Source: ZC4RG42 sp036676355
GTDB lineage: Bacteria; Pseudomonadota; Gammaproteobacteria; Burkholderiales; SG8-39
Direction of reading: 5' to 3'
DNA: 64,000 nt
Assembly (NCBI GenBank): GCA_036676355.1
Contig: JAKFDA010000078.1
Coordinates: 1 to 64,000, forward strand
The position numbers and the translations under genes are program-made. The notes below the pieces were generated by a model that was not told where the DNA came from, did not search any database, and saw only the letters and a list, made by a program, of their open reading frames with translations. Positions 31,945 through 40,730 of the stretch are shown one piece after another. How positions within the stretch are numbered: the first letter of the stretch is position 1; each line of letters opens with the position of its first letter.

Positions 31945-33489
31945 GTGACGACATCGAACGCCTTCGTCAACCTCGCCGGAGTGGTCGCGGATCTTTCCAA
32001 AGCCATGGCGCGCGAATTGCGCTACACCCGCCTGCTGGATGCGTTCAAGCGCAGCTTTCCCTGCGATGCCATTGCATTACTGGAGCGTGACGGCGAATTG
32101 CTGGTTCCGCGTGCGGTGGAGGGTTTAAGCCGCGATACGCTCGGGCGCCGTTTCGTGATCCGTGATCACCCACGTCTCGCGCAGATCGTGCATAGCGCCG
32201 AACCGGTGCGCTTTCCGGCCGACTCCGCGCTGCCCGATCCCTACGATGGTCTGGTTGATGAAGCCGACGACCATCATCTCTATGTACATGACTGCATGGG
32301 CGCGTCGCTCTATATCGACGGACAGCCGTGGGGCGTCGTGACGCTCGACGCACTGACTCCGCAAAGTTTCGACGCCATAGACGCCGATATTTTCCGGGCG
32401 TTTGTTGCGGTTGCCGCCGCCACGGTGCGTGCCGCGGACTGGATTCAGCGACTCGAAGCGCAACTGGAACGGCATCACCGCATTCAGCAGTCCAACGTGC
32501 AGGACGGCTCGGGCGACGAACTGATCGGCCACAGCCTGACCATGCTGCAACTGCAACGCGAGACACAGACGGTCGCCTCCTCCGATCTGCCGGTTTTGAT
32601 TCTTGGCGAGACGGGCGTGGGAAAGGAACTGATTGCGCGCATGATTCACCGCCATTCGGCCCGCGCGCAGGAACCGATGGTGTATATCAATTGCGCCGCG
32701 CTGCCGGAGTCGATTGCCGAGAGCGAGCTGTTCGGCCACATGCGCGGCGCGTTTTCGGGCGCGACCGACGATCGCATGGGCAAGTTCGAACTCGCGCACG
32801 AAGGCACGCTGTTCCTCGACGAAGTGGGCGAACTGCCGCTCACGGTTCAGGCCAAGCTTCTGCGCGCGCTGCAAAACGGCGAGATTCAGCGCGTCGGGAG
32901 CGACCGGCATCATCGCGTAGACGTGAGGGTGATCGCCGCGACCAACCGCGATCTGAAGCAGGAAGTGGCCACCGGTCGCTTCCGCGCCGATCTCTATCAT
33001 CGGCTGAGCGTCTATCCGCTGATCGTGCCGCCTCTGCGCGAACGCGGCGAGGACGTGCTGCTGCTCGCCGGCTATTTCATCGAACGCAACCAACGCCGGC
33101 TCGGCTTGCGCGGCGCGCGACTCAGCCGCGGCGCGCGTCAATGGCTTGCGAGTTATGCGTGGCCCGGCAACGTGCGGGAACTCGAACACACCTTGTCGAG
33201 GGCGATGATCCGCGCCTTGAGCGTAGCGCCGTCGCGTGACCGCATCCTCGAATTGACCACCCAGCATCTGGGCGCCGACGGTCGAACCAAGCCGATCGAA
33301 ACCGTACTCGCCGTCGAGAACGTAGACTGCGATGCGCGTCCGCTCACCGAAGTGATGGAGTACGTCAGGCGCGAAGTCATCCAGGCACGCCTGCAACAGC
33401 ACGACGGCAACCGCGCCGCGGCCGCCCGCTCACTCGGCCTCGATCGCGGCAACTTTCATCGACTGCTGAAAAAGATAGGGTTGAACTGA
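31945..33489 (+). CDS. norR: NO-responsive sigma54 activator NorR
   Basis: 514 aa. The N-terminal GAF domain is the NO sensor; the LPDPYDGL and HDCMG segments match the iron-ligand region of E. coli NorR. The AAA+ domain has Walker A GETGVGKE (about 221-228), the sigma54-contact loop GAFSGA (268-273) and FLDEVGELP. A Fis-type helix-turn-helix sits at the C-terminus (NRAAAARSLGLDRGNFHRLLKK in parts). The start is the GTG at 31945 with a weak ribosome site; a UAG stands immediately before it in frame. It is divergent from nirK, so regulation of the copper nitrite reductase cluster is likely. I saw no -24/-12 promoter in the 154-bp gap. Confidence 0.92.
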   Translation: MTTSNAFVNLAGVVADLSKAMARELRYTRLLDAFKRSFPCDAIALLERDGELLVPRAVEGLSRDTLGRRFVIRDHPRLAQIVHSAEPVRFPADSALPDPYDGLVDEADDHHLYVHDCMGASLYIDGQPWGVVTLDALTPQSFDAIDADIFRAFVAVAAATVRAADWIQRLEAQLERHHRIQQSNVQDGSGDELIGHSLTMLQLQRETQTVASSDLPVLILGETGVGKELIARMIHRHSARAQEPMVYINCAALPESIAESELFGHMRGAFSGATDDRMGKFELAHEGTLFLDEVGELPLTVQAKLLRALQNGEIQRVGSDRHHRVDVRVIAATNRDLKQEVATGRFRADLYHRLSVYPLIVPPLRERGEDVLLLAGYFIERNQRRLGLRGARLSRGARQWLASYAWPGNVRELEHTLSRAMIRALSVAPSRDRILELTTQHLGADGRTKPIETVLAVENVDCDARPLTEVMEYVRREVIQARLQQHDGNRAAAARSLGLDRGNFHRLLKKIGLN

Positions 33490-33516
33490 CAGCTCCAGCG
33501 GGCCCCGACGTTTCGC

Positions 33517-33562
33517 TTAGGCAAGCTTTGATTAAGATTGTTCTTAAGCGGACATTCCTTAA
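33517..33562. repeat. Miniature terminal-repeat element D
   Basis: TTAGGCAAGCTTTGATTAAG (33517-33536) and, from the other strand, TTAAGGAATGTCCGCTTAAG (33562-33543) are the two termini of the large repeat, separated by only 6 bp. The whole 270-bp interior is missing. It lies between the convergent norR and zinc-ribbon genes. The TTA at 33559-33561 inside it is the stop codon of the zinc-ribbon gene. Confidence 0.75.
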
Positions 33563-33843
33563 TCGAAATCGAAAATGTCGCCGAGGAAACCGCGCTTTTT
33601 CTTTTTGTAACGGCGCTCGCGGTCGTCATAAGGTTCGTAGCCGCGCGGCTGCTGTCTGGACTGCTCTGCGTAAGACGGTGTAACCGGAGCCTGTTGTACG
33701 GTATCCGGCGCCGCACGGTCGATGATCTTGTCGAGTTCGCCGCGATCCAGCCAGACGCCGCGGCACTGCGGACAGTAATCGATTTCGATTCCCTGACGTT
33801 CGGACATCACCAGGTTCACGCTCTTGCACACGGGACAATCCAT
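33559..33843 (-). CDS. TFIIB-type zinc-ribbon protein
   Basis: 94 aa starting at ATG 33843, preceded by GAGGAAG. The zinc ribbon is MDCPVCKSVNLV..IDYCPQCRGVWLDRGELDKII (two CPxC pairs), which is the zf-TFIIB family. After it comes a Pro/Gln/Tyr-rich linker and a basic KKKKRGF stretch ending in GDIFDFD. Function unknown. Frames starting further upstream (to 33936) overlap the permease gene and are less likely. The stop codon is supplied by miniature element D. Confidence 0.82.
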   Translation of the reverse strand: MDCPVCKSVNLVMSERQGIEIDYCPQCRGVWLDRGELDKIIDRAAPDTVQQAPVTPSYAEQSRQQPRGYEPYDDRERRYKKKKRGFLGDIFDFD

Positions 33844-33932
33844 CGGCTTCCTCATATTTTGGTTGCACATGCCGCACCGCTCGCGGCGTCCGGCATTCGA
33901 CCGCCATCGCGCCGATGTGTTCCCCGCTTGCT

Positions 33933-35099
33933 TCAAGCCGCCCTCAAAGCATCGACGATGCGCAAACGCGCCGCGCGCGTGGCCGGCAGGACGCCGCCGG
34001 CAAAGCCCATGACCAGAGCGAAGATGAGCGTTTTTGCAACGATGCCGGGCGTCAGCGCAAAGGAAAAAGCGAGTTCCGAAAACGACTGCCAGTTCATGGT
34101 CGAGATATGCACCAGTTGCATGAACGAGGCGAGCACGACGCCGATCACCCAGCCGACCAGGCCGAGCGCCAGCGATTCGAGCAGGAAGGCGCCGAGTATG
34201 CCGCGTCGTCGGAATCCGAGCGCACGCAAGGTGCCGATTTCGGCGGTCCGATTCGCCACTGCCGCGTACATCGTAATCATTGCGCCGATCATCGCGCCGA
34301 TGGAAAAGATGACCGACAGCGTGACACCGAGATAACTGATGAACGTGGACATCGTTTTGGACTGGTCTTCGTAGAACGTGCGCTCGCGCTTCACCTCCAC
34401 CGGCAGGCGCGGGTCTTTTTCAAGCTCCGTTTTCAAGCGCTCGTAGGCGCCCGCGTCGGCGAGTCGCGCCACAACGGTCGAATAGGACTGACGCCGGAAC
34501 GTCTGCATCAGTTGTTCGGTATCGCCCCATACCTCCGAGTCGAAAGCGGCCCCGCCGGCATCGAACACGCCGACCACGATCCACTCGCGCCCGCCGAAGC
34601 GCAGGCGCTGCCCCAGACCTGCGCCTTCGAATCGTTCCGCCACGCTGCGTCCCACGACGATTTCCGCCGTGCCGAAGCGCAACATGCGACCGTTGACAAT
34701 GCGAACTTGCGGGCGCAACGCAAATCCCGCTTCATCGATGCCGCGCGTGGTGATGTTGGTCAGCACACCCGTACCGCGCTTGGGCAGGGTGATGAGCACG
34801 ACCGTTTCCTTCGACACCAGCGGGCGGCCATCCGGGCCGAGCGCAACGTTGGCGTTGCTTTCGATAATCAAAGCCTGATTACGCTCGATCGAGCTTTGCA
34901 CTTCGGTGCCCGCCGAGCGGCGCGTCACGATGACGTTGTCCGGCTGACCGGTCGCCACCAGCGCCGCGCGCAACCCGGCGTCGAGCATGAGCACCGCGGC
35001 GAAGACGAAGACCACCAGCGCCATGCCGCCTGCGGTCAGCGCGGTGGTCAGCTTGCGCGCCCAGAGATTGCGCAGCGAGTAGGAAACCGGAATCGGCAT
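33933..35099 (-). CDS. FtsX-like ABC transporter permease (second permease, separated)
   Basis: 388 aa from ATG 35099. TM1 is at about residues 18-40 (LTTALTAGGMALVVFVFAAVLM in parts), a large MacB-type periplasmic domain follows (45-260), then three C-terminal helices with ANRTAEIGTLRALGFRRRGILGAFLLES, the FtsX signature (in parts). In related genomes this protein type is the second permease after an adaptor-ATPase-permease set like the one at 43483-46625. Here it stands 8.4 kb away with no ATPase beside it. Substrate unknown. Confidence 0.83.
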   Translation of the reverse strand: MPIPVSYSLRNLWARKLTTALTAGGMALVVFVFAAVLMLDAGLRAALVATGQPDNVIVTRRSAGTEVQSSIERNQALIIESNANVALGPDGRPLVSKETVVLITLPKRGTGVLTNITTRGIDEAGFALRPQVRIVNGRMLRFGTAEIVVGRSVAERFEGAGLGQRLRFGGREWIVVGVFDAGGAAFDSEVWGDTEQLMQTFRRQSYSTVVARLADAGAYERLKTELEKDPRLPVEVKRERTFYEDQSKTMSTFISYLGVTLSVIFSIGAMIGAMITMYAAVANRTAEIGTLRALGFRRRGILGAFLLESLALGLVGWVIGVVLASFMQLVHISTMNWQSFSELAFSFALTPGIVAKTLIFALVMGFAGGVLPATRAARLRIVDALRAA

Positions 35100-35282
35100 T
35101 CGCGTTATCGGATTTTGATTTCGACAAGCATGCCCGAGCACGTGGCAAGCGTCGATGAGTGATTGTTATCGTCACAGCTATCCGCCCGCCTCGCTGTCTC
35201 CGACACACGACACCTTTGGTCTTTACAACGACATGCCACGCTATATAGTTGGCCCACAAGACGCAATGAGAACGGGGAACGA

Positions 35283-35654
35283 GTGCAGCAAACAAAGGCG
35301 TCCAAAATACTGGTGGTCGACGATTGTCATGATTCGGCCGATGGCATGCGCTGGATCCTCAGCACTTATGGTTACGAAGTGGATGTGGCCTACGATGGCA
35401 ACGCGGCCCTTGTCAAAGCCCGGGCGCGCATACCCGATATTGTTCTGCTCGACCTTGCCCTACCGGAAATGGACGGCTATCAGGTCGCCGACGCAATGAG
35501 AAGCGAAGCTGGACTCCGCGTGCCGATTTTCGTGGCGGTTACCGGCTACGGGCGCGAGCACGACAAGCGACAAAGCGCCGCAGCGGGCTTCAAACACCAC
35601 CTCACCAAACCGATCGATCCGCTCGCGCTGCTGGAAACGCTCGCCAACGTTTAA
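35283..35654 (+). CDS. Single-domain response regulator
   Basis: 123 aa from GTG 35283, with GGGGAACGA upstream. Receiver features are VVDDC, phospho-acceptor Asp in IVLLDLALPEMDGYQ, Thr in VAVTGYG and Lys in HHLTKPIDP. No output domain. It resembles receivers of hybrid kinases and the protein at 11278-11655. It is divergent from the permease gene across 183 bp. Confidence 0.85.
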   Translation: MQQTKASKILVVDDCHDSADGMRWILSTYGYEVDVAYDGNAALVKARARIPDIVLLDLALPEMDGYQVADAMRSEAGLRVPIFVAVTGYGREHDKRQSAAAGFKHHLTKPIDPLALLETLANV

Positions 35655-35696
35655 TCAAGAAAGCGCCTGGCGAGGCGCCCCCGGCGCGCGCGCGGC

Positions 35697-37625
35697 TCAC
35701 AGCAAAGGCACGCCCGCAACCTTTTCATCGCGCTGCTTCGCGCGGCTGAAGCGCACGCTGTTGCGCATCATGTCGGCCATCTCAACCCGACGGTTCGTAT
35801 AGAACTCGTCCGCATCGTCCACCGGCGCATCCGTGCCCGTGTGAATGGAAACATCGAACACGTTGCCGCTTACTCGCGGGAACTTGGCCTTGTACGCGTC
35901 GTCGCGGTATCCCAGATCGGTCCACGAGGCGAATACGGTGTACTTGCGCACCTGCTCCGCATCGAGCAGATCGTAGCCGAGCGAATAGTCGCCCGCCGGA
36001 TTGCGCACGCCGAGCAGCGGCATGAGCGTCGCCGGAATATCGAGATGGCTGGTCATGCGGTCGATTTGCGCCGGTGCAACGCCCGGCACATGCAGCACCA
36101 GCGGGACGCGCACCTGCTCCTCGGTGAAATCCGAGTTATGGCCCCAACGCCCTTTTTCCATGAACTCTTCGCCGTGGTCGCCGGTGATGATCACGATGGT
36201 GTTGTCGAGCAGTTTCTCGCGCTTGAGGTAGTCGAAGACGCGCGCGAACTGGCTGTCGAGATGATTGCAGGCATTGATGTAACGATTCCTGATCAGATCG
36301 ATGTCGCGCTCGAGATTCATGGTGGCGTAGTTCAGATCATCGAGGTATGGCTTTCGGATCGCCGACTCCGGCGGGAACTCGTAACGCGCATGCGGCGATT
36401 CGAAGAACATGAAGCGCATGAACGGCTTGTTCGGATCGCGCCGATCGAGCGACGCCAGCAACTTAGCCACGTTGCGCTCGTCGCGCCGCCAGGCCGGGCC
36501 GTTCGGATCCTCGTGCAACGCATCGGTTGATATTTGCGAAAAGATCGTCCGGTCGAATTCCGGATAGGTGAACTTCGCGCTGGTATACGCCTCGATCTGA
36601 TAGCCCTGCTGCTGCAGCACGTCGATCAGCGCGGGGCCGCGTCGCTGCGCCAGCATCGGGAACCAGTAATTGCCGTACAGCCCGAAGAACATGCTGAAGA
36701 GGCCCATGCGCGTACCGTTGCCGCCGCTGTAGTGACGTTGGTAATGCACGTTTTTCGCGGCAAAGGCGGCGGTGTGCGGCATGATCTGCGGGTCGAGCAT
36801 GTCCCAGCGCCACGACTCGGCCACGAGCCAGACGACGTTGAGCGGTTTAGCCGGCGCCTCGACACGCAGCGGCACGGCCGGATAATTCAATTGCATCGTC
36901 TCGCCGGATGCCACACGCACTGCCTGCCGCTGCGGCGCTTCATAGCCGAGCTTCTTCGCCAGCTTGCGGAATGTGGTCGGCTGATAAAGCGGAAACGCTT
37001 TCGACGCGAGCACGATCGGCGCGTCATGCTTCATGAACGCCACGCCGAATGCGCCGTGTTGCACCAGCGCGACGATGAGGAGCGACGCGAGCGCCGTCCG
37101 CGCAAACGCCCGGCGTCCGCCGAAGCGCTCCCAACGCGGCTGCACCAGGCGTCGCGCGCCGGCAGCCAGTCCGGCCTGCAGCAGGACGATGGCGACTGCC
37201 AACGCAATGGCCATATAAAGCGCCGACCCGCTGCTGCCCATCGATTCCAGTCCGCCCGGCGTGGTCAACAGATTCCAGACGAAGCCATTAAGGTGGAAGC
37301 CGTACATCCGATAGATCTGGCCGTCCACAAACAACGCCATGCACAACAGACTGAACAGCGCCACTGCGACAGCGAGGCTGGTCACGACGGCGCGTGCCGG
37401 CGTCATAACGCGTTTGAGGATTGTCGCGGCGATTCGCGCCACTGCCCAAACCACCAACGTGTAGAACGCACCATAGACAACGAAGGCGGCGTGGCTGAAA
37501 AGCGCCGCCTGGGGCGTGCTCTGCGGCACCGCGCCGAGGTGAACCGACAGCGCGAGCAGCACGAGCGGGTAGTTAAGTGCGGCGTAAAGGCCCAGCGTCG
37601 CGCGCAGACCGGTGTCGTGTTTCAT
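35697..37625 (-). CDS. YejM/PbgA-like membrane sulfatase-fold protein (DUF3413)
   Basis: 642 aa from ATG 37625. Five N-terminal transmembrane helices (to about residue 190) form the DUF3413 part. A periplasmic alkaline-phosphatase/sulfatase domain follows with NVVWLVAESWRWDML (first metal-binding acidic residue), SGGNGTRMGLFSMFFGLYG in parts (Thr in the nucleophile position) and ITGDHGEEFMEKGRWGHN (C-terminal metal ligands, in parts). In enterobacteria YejM controls LPS synthesis through FtsH/YciM and has lost catalysis. Here the DH and Thr residues look intact, so phosphoethanolamine- or lipid-transfer activity cannot be excluded. Confidence 0.85.
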   Translation of the reverse strand: MKHDTGLRATLGLYAALNYPLVLLALSVHLGAVPQSTPQAALFSHAAFVVYGAFYTLVVWAVARIAATILKRVMTPARAVVTSLAVAVALFSLLCMALFVDGQIYRMYGFHLNGFVWNLLTTPGGLESMGSSGSALYMAIALAVAIVLLQAGLAAGARRLVQPRWERFGGRRAFARTALASLLIVALVQHGAFGVAFMKHDAPIVLASKAFPLYQPTTFRKLAKKLGYEAPQRQAVRVASGETMQLNYPAVPLRVEAPAKPLNVVWLVAESWRWDMLDPQIMPHTAAFAAKNVHYQRHYSGGNGTRMGLFSMFFGLYGNYWFPMLAQRRGPALIDVLQQQGYQIEAYTSAKFTYPEFDRTIFSQISTDALHEDPNGPAWRRDERNVAKLLASLDRRDPNKPFMRFMFFESPHARYEFPPESAIRKPYLDDLNYATMNLERDIDLIRNRYINACNHLDSQFARVFDYLKREKLLDNTIVIITGDHGEEFMEKGRWGHNSDFTEEQVRVPLVLHVPGVAPAQIDRMTSHLDIPATLMPLLGVRNPAGDYSLGYDLLDAEQVRKYTVFASWTDLGYRDDAYKAKFPRVSGNVFDVSIHTGTDAPVDDADEFYTNRRVEMADMMRNSVRFSRAKQRDEKVAGVPLL

Positions 37626-37703
37626 GTATTTCCCGAGGAGATTGGGTCGCGTGCATGCGGTTATCGTGCCTACGATCGCACTGGGCGCCGTACCGGCCCG
37701 ACG

Positions 37704-37733
37704 CCGGTCGCCGGTCGCCGGTCGCCGGTCGCC
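37704..37733. repeat. Heptamer tandem repeat CCGGTCG x4
   Basis: Four perfect CCGGTCG units plus two bases of a fifth, 79 bp upstream of the YejM-like start, in the leader between the SDR gene and the sulfatase. Such a short array is prone to slippage. It is outside coding sequence, so it could only alter spacing. Confidence 0.8.
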
Positions 37734-37795
37734 ATTTAGATGACTTTTCCCTGATGAGCTGCTTAAGGACTGAGACGACGCGCGCGATTGCGGAA

Positions 37796-38626
37796 TCACG
37801 CCAGATCCTGCGGCGCCGGATGCACCGCCGCAGTTCGCTCGACATTACCCTTGCTCTCCAGCGCGGCGCGCGCCGCACGCGCCTGAGAGCGCAACAGGCG
37901 GTCGAACAGGCGCGGCAACATGCCGTTGAGACGGGCGAACGACGACTCGACGAAGCCGAACGTCCGCTCGGACGCGTCTTCTTCGATCGCCCGCACGATA
38001 TGCATCGCGACGACTGCCGGATCGTCGAACACCATTCCCGTTCGTTCGGCATAGCGATGCACCGCGACGCCGTTCATCGGCGTACGCGTGGCGCGCGGCG
38101 CGACATACGTCACGCCGACACCGCGGTCGGCAAGCTCGCGCCGCAAGGCTTCCGAAAATCCGCGCAGGCCGAACTTGCTCGCCGCGTACGTCGTGAAATA
38201 GGGAAAGCCCATCGCACCGAATACCGAGCCGACGTTGACGATACGGGCGCCCGCAGTCAGATGCGGCAGGACGGCGGCGATCAACGCCATCGGCGCAATG
38301 AGATTCACCGTGATCAACCGGTGTATCGACGACGCTGTCTCGTTCTCGAAGCAGCCGAATTCCGATACACCGGCGGCATTGACCAGCAGATCCAGACCGC
38401 CAAGCCGTTGCAACGCGTTCGCCACGAGCTCGGCGTGGCCGCCGTTCGACGCGAGATCGAACACCATCGCATCGCCATGCACGCGCGCGGCAAGCCATGC
38501 CAGGCGCTCGCGATCGCGGCCGACGAGCACCAATCGCGCGCCTTTGGCCGCCAGTTGTTCGGCGAGCGCACGACCGATGCCACCGGTTGCGCCGCTAAGC
38601 AGCACTCTCGCACCGTGAATCTTCAT
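37796..38626 (-). CDS. Short-chain dehydrogenase/reductase
   Basis: 276 aa from ATG 38626, with GGGAGG upstream. The Rossmann signature SGATGGIGRALAEQ is at about residues 10-23 and NAAGVSEFG near 85. The catalytic Tyr-x-x-x-Lys is in YFTTYAASKFGLRGFSEALRRE (in parts), with a Ser in NVGSVFG. NAD(P)-dependent oxidoreductase; substrate unknown. Its ATG overlaps the stop of the haem-oxygenase-like gene by four bases, so it is the last gene of a coupled four-gene operon. Confidence 0.85.
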   Translation of the reverse strand: MKIHGARVLLSGATGGIGRALAEQLAAKGARLVLVGRDRERLAWLAARVHGDAMVFDLASNGGHAELVANALQRLGGLDLLVNAAGVSEFGCFENETASSIHRLITVNLIAPMALIAAVLPHLTAGARIVNVGSVFGAMGFPYFTTYAASKFGLRGFSEALRRELADRGVGVTYVAPRATRTPMNGVAVHRYAERTGMVFDDPAVVAMHIVRAIEEDASERTFGFVESSFARLNGMLPRLFDRLLRSQARAARAALESKGNVERTAAVHPAPQDLA

Positions 38627-39300
38627 GCCGCCTCCCTCGCGCACGGCACGCGCTTCGCATCGAGCCCGCGAAAGATGTCGCCGTAGAGCTTGTAGAACAT
38701 ACGTGCGCCATGGGCGATGGCCCGGCGGTCACCCGGTTCGTCGAGCTTATTCACCAGGCCGGCGAAATACTTGATGTGGGCCTGATCGAGGCTTCCGTGC
38801 GAACTGAGATAACTGAATGCGTTTGCGGGCAGGTCAAGCGCCGCGCGCAAAGCTTCGGCGGCCCTGCTCGCCACATTGACGCTCGTCCCCTCGAGCACCA
38901 ACACCATGCCGAGAAACGCCACCGGGTTGCCGCGCGCGATCGTGTCATATGCGTAAGCCACCATGAGTTCGACCGGTGCGGACGGCGTGCCTCGTCGCAC
39001 TTGCTCGGCATCGACGCCGCATGTGCGCAGATCGTTGAGTATCCATTCCTGGTGTCCGCGTTCCTCGTCGATATATTCGGACATCGCCTGTCGCAGCCAT
39101 TCCAGTCGCTCGGGCAGGCGTGCGCCGCATGCCATCAACAACGGCAGCGTGTGTTTGACATGGTGGTAGGCCTCGGTCAGAAACGCGGTGTATTCGACCA
39201 GCCCGAGACGACCGGCCGCGCCGTCGCGCAGAAATGGGATAGCGAGCAACGCGTCGCGCTCGCGTTGCGTCGCCGCGAGCAGTTCGTCGTGATAAGTCAT
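38623..39300 (-). CDS. Haem-oxygenase-like iron-containing redox enzyme
   Basis: 225 aa, all helical. Candidate metal ligands are Glu/His residues in EYTAFLTEAYHHVKHTL (near residue 37-52), EYIDEERGHQEW (near 95-106) and LSSHGSLDQAHIKYF (near 166-180), the pattern of the TenA/PqqC-like and haem-oxygenase-like diiron oxidase group to which UndA belongs. Such enzymes oxidise carboxylates or amino-acid-derived substrates. No substrate is known here. ATGA overlaps exist with both neighbours, linking it to the adenylate-forming enzyme and the SDR. Confidence 0.78.
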   Translation of the reverse strand: MTYHDELLAATQRERDALLAIPFLRDGAAGRLGLVEYTAFLTEAYHHVKHTLPLLMACGARLPERLEWLRQAMSEYIDEERGHQEWILNDLRTCGVDAEQVRRGTPSAPVELMVAYAYDTIARGNPVAFLGMVLVLEGTSVNVASRAAEALRAALDLPANAFSYLSSHGSLDQAHIKYFAGLVNKLDEPGDRRAIAHGARMFYKLYGDIFRGLDAKRVPCAREAA

Positions 39301-40730
39301 GCGTTCTCCGTTTTGTAGAGTTGGTCGATGCGGTCGCCGTAGCGCGTAAGCAGCGCCTCGCGCCGCAATCTGCCATTCGAAGTCGCCTCTCCATTGCCAA
39401 GCGAGAAGGCGGCATCGGCTGCAATCCAGTGGCGCACTTGCGCGTAATCCGGCAGCGCGCGGTTCGCCGCTGCGATCGCGACGGCGAGGTGCCGCGAATC
39501 ACGCGGGACGATCACGGCCGATAGCCACGGTTTGCCCTCGCCGAAGACGGCGGCCTGCGCAATGGCGCGTTGCGCGGTCAATTCGCGCTCGACCCACTCC
39601 GGCGCGACATTGCGGCCGAAGGCAGTCACCAGCATGTTGCGGCGCCGCCCCGTGAGGTGCAGGAAACCGGCCTCGTCGATATAACCGAGGTCGCCGGTCG
39701 GCCACACTTCGCCCGCCGCTTCTCGATCGCCTACATAACCGAGCGTCGTGGCGCCCGCGACACACAGTTCGCCATCGCGCGCGATTTCGAGCGCGGCATG
39801 CGGCAGCACACGACCGACGCTACCGTCGCGACAGGCCCGCGGCGTGTTGAGCGCCACCACTGAAGCGCACTCGGTCAAGCCATAGCCTTCGTAGACAGGT
39901 AGACCGCAAGCGCGCGCGCGCCGCAATAGCGCTACCGACAACGGCGCGCCGCCCACCGCGATGAAGCGCAAGTCGGCAACAGATTCGTGGCCGTCTTCCA
40001 GCGCCTCGACCAGACCGACGAGCATTTGCGGCACGAGAATGGCGGTCGTGGCTCGATAACGACGCAGCGCTTCGAGCAGCACCACGCCGTCGAAGCCGCC
40101 CATGCCGCGCAATCCAATTCGTTCGGAGGGCAGGACGACAGTGCGTGCGCCGGCAATGCGTTGCGCATACAGGCCGCCGATGTTTTCCAGCAACGTTGCG
40201 AGCGGCAACGCGCACAGATGCACATCGTCGCGTTGAAGTTCGCAGGCTGCAGCCAGCGACGCCGCCACCATTTCCATCGCGCGCGCGCTGAGACAAACGC
40301 CCTTCGGCTCGCCGGTGGTGCCGGATGTATAAGTAATTTTCGCCGTACCGGGCGGCAGCGCACGCGGCGTCGACACGATGCGCGTTGCACACAATGTGTG
40401 ACCGGCGATTTCAATGGATTCGTGGTGAATCCTGTGCAACGGCGGATGCTCGACGGCATCGCGTCGATCGCTTAAAACCCAATCCGCGCCGCTGTCGTGC
40501 AATGCATGCCGACGTTGCGCGGGGGTGAAGAAACGCGGCAGGGGCACGATCGGTATTGCGCTCTCCAGCGCGGCGAAATCGGCGATCGCCCAGGCCGGGC
40601 TGTTATCCATATCGAGCGCGAGCACGCGCGGCCGCATGCGCTCGTACGCCCGGTGCATTCGCTCGATCTCGCCTGCTGCTTGCTCCGCTGTAAGCGCATC
40701 ATGCGGCCCGATCAGCGCGAGACCCTTCAT
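39297..40730 (-). CDS. Adenylate-forming enzyme (acyl-CoA/acyl-AMP ligase)
   Basis: 477 aa from ATG 40730. ANL-superfamily motifs: ITYTSGTTGEPKGV (A3 phosphate loop, near residue 140), YEGYGLTECASVVALN (A5), PTGDLGYIDEAGFLHLTGR (A7) and the GRNVAPEWVE hinge (A8). The A10 lysine region is less clear in NGRLRREAL. Likely activates a fatty or other carboxylic acid as AMP ester or CoA thioester. It overlaps the genes before and after it by ATGA and should be made with them in fixed ratio. Confidence 0.87.
   Translation of the reverse strand: MKGLALIGPHDALTAEQAAGEIERMHRAYERMRPRVLALDMDNSPAWAIADFAALESAIPIVPLPRFFTPAQRRHALHDSGADWVLSDRRDAVEHPPLHRIHHESIEIAGHTLCATRIVSTPRALPPGTAKITYTSGTTGEPKGVCLSARAMEMVAASLAAACELQRDDVHLCALPLATLLENIGGLYAQRIAGARTVVLPSERIGLRGMGGFDGVVLLEALRRYRATTAILVPQMLVGLVEALEDGHESVADLRFIAVGGAPLSVALLRRARACGLPVYEGYGLTECASVVALNTPRACRDGSVGRVLPHAALEIARDGELCVAGATTLGYVGDREAAGEVWPTGDLGYIDEAGFLHLTGRRRNMLVTAFGRNVAPEWVERELTAQRAIAQAAVFGEGKPWLSAVIVPRDSRHLAVAIAAANRALPDYAQVRHWIAADAAFSLGNGEATSNGRLRREALLTRYGDRIDQLYKTENA

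Noticed and set aside
37704..37733. CCGGTCG repeats as a CRISPR
   Set aside because: Contiguous heptamers without spacers.
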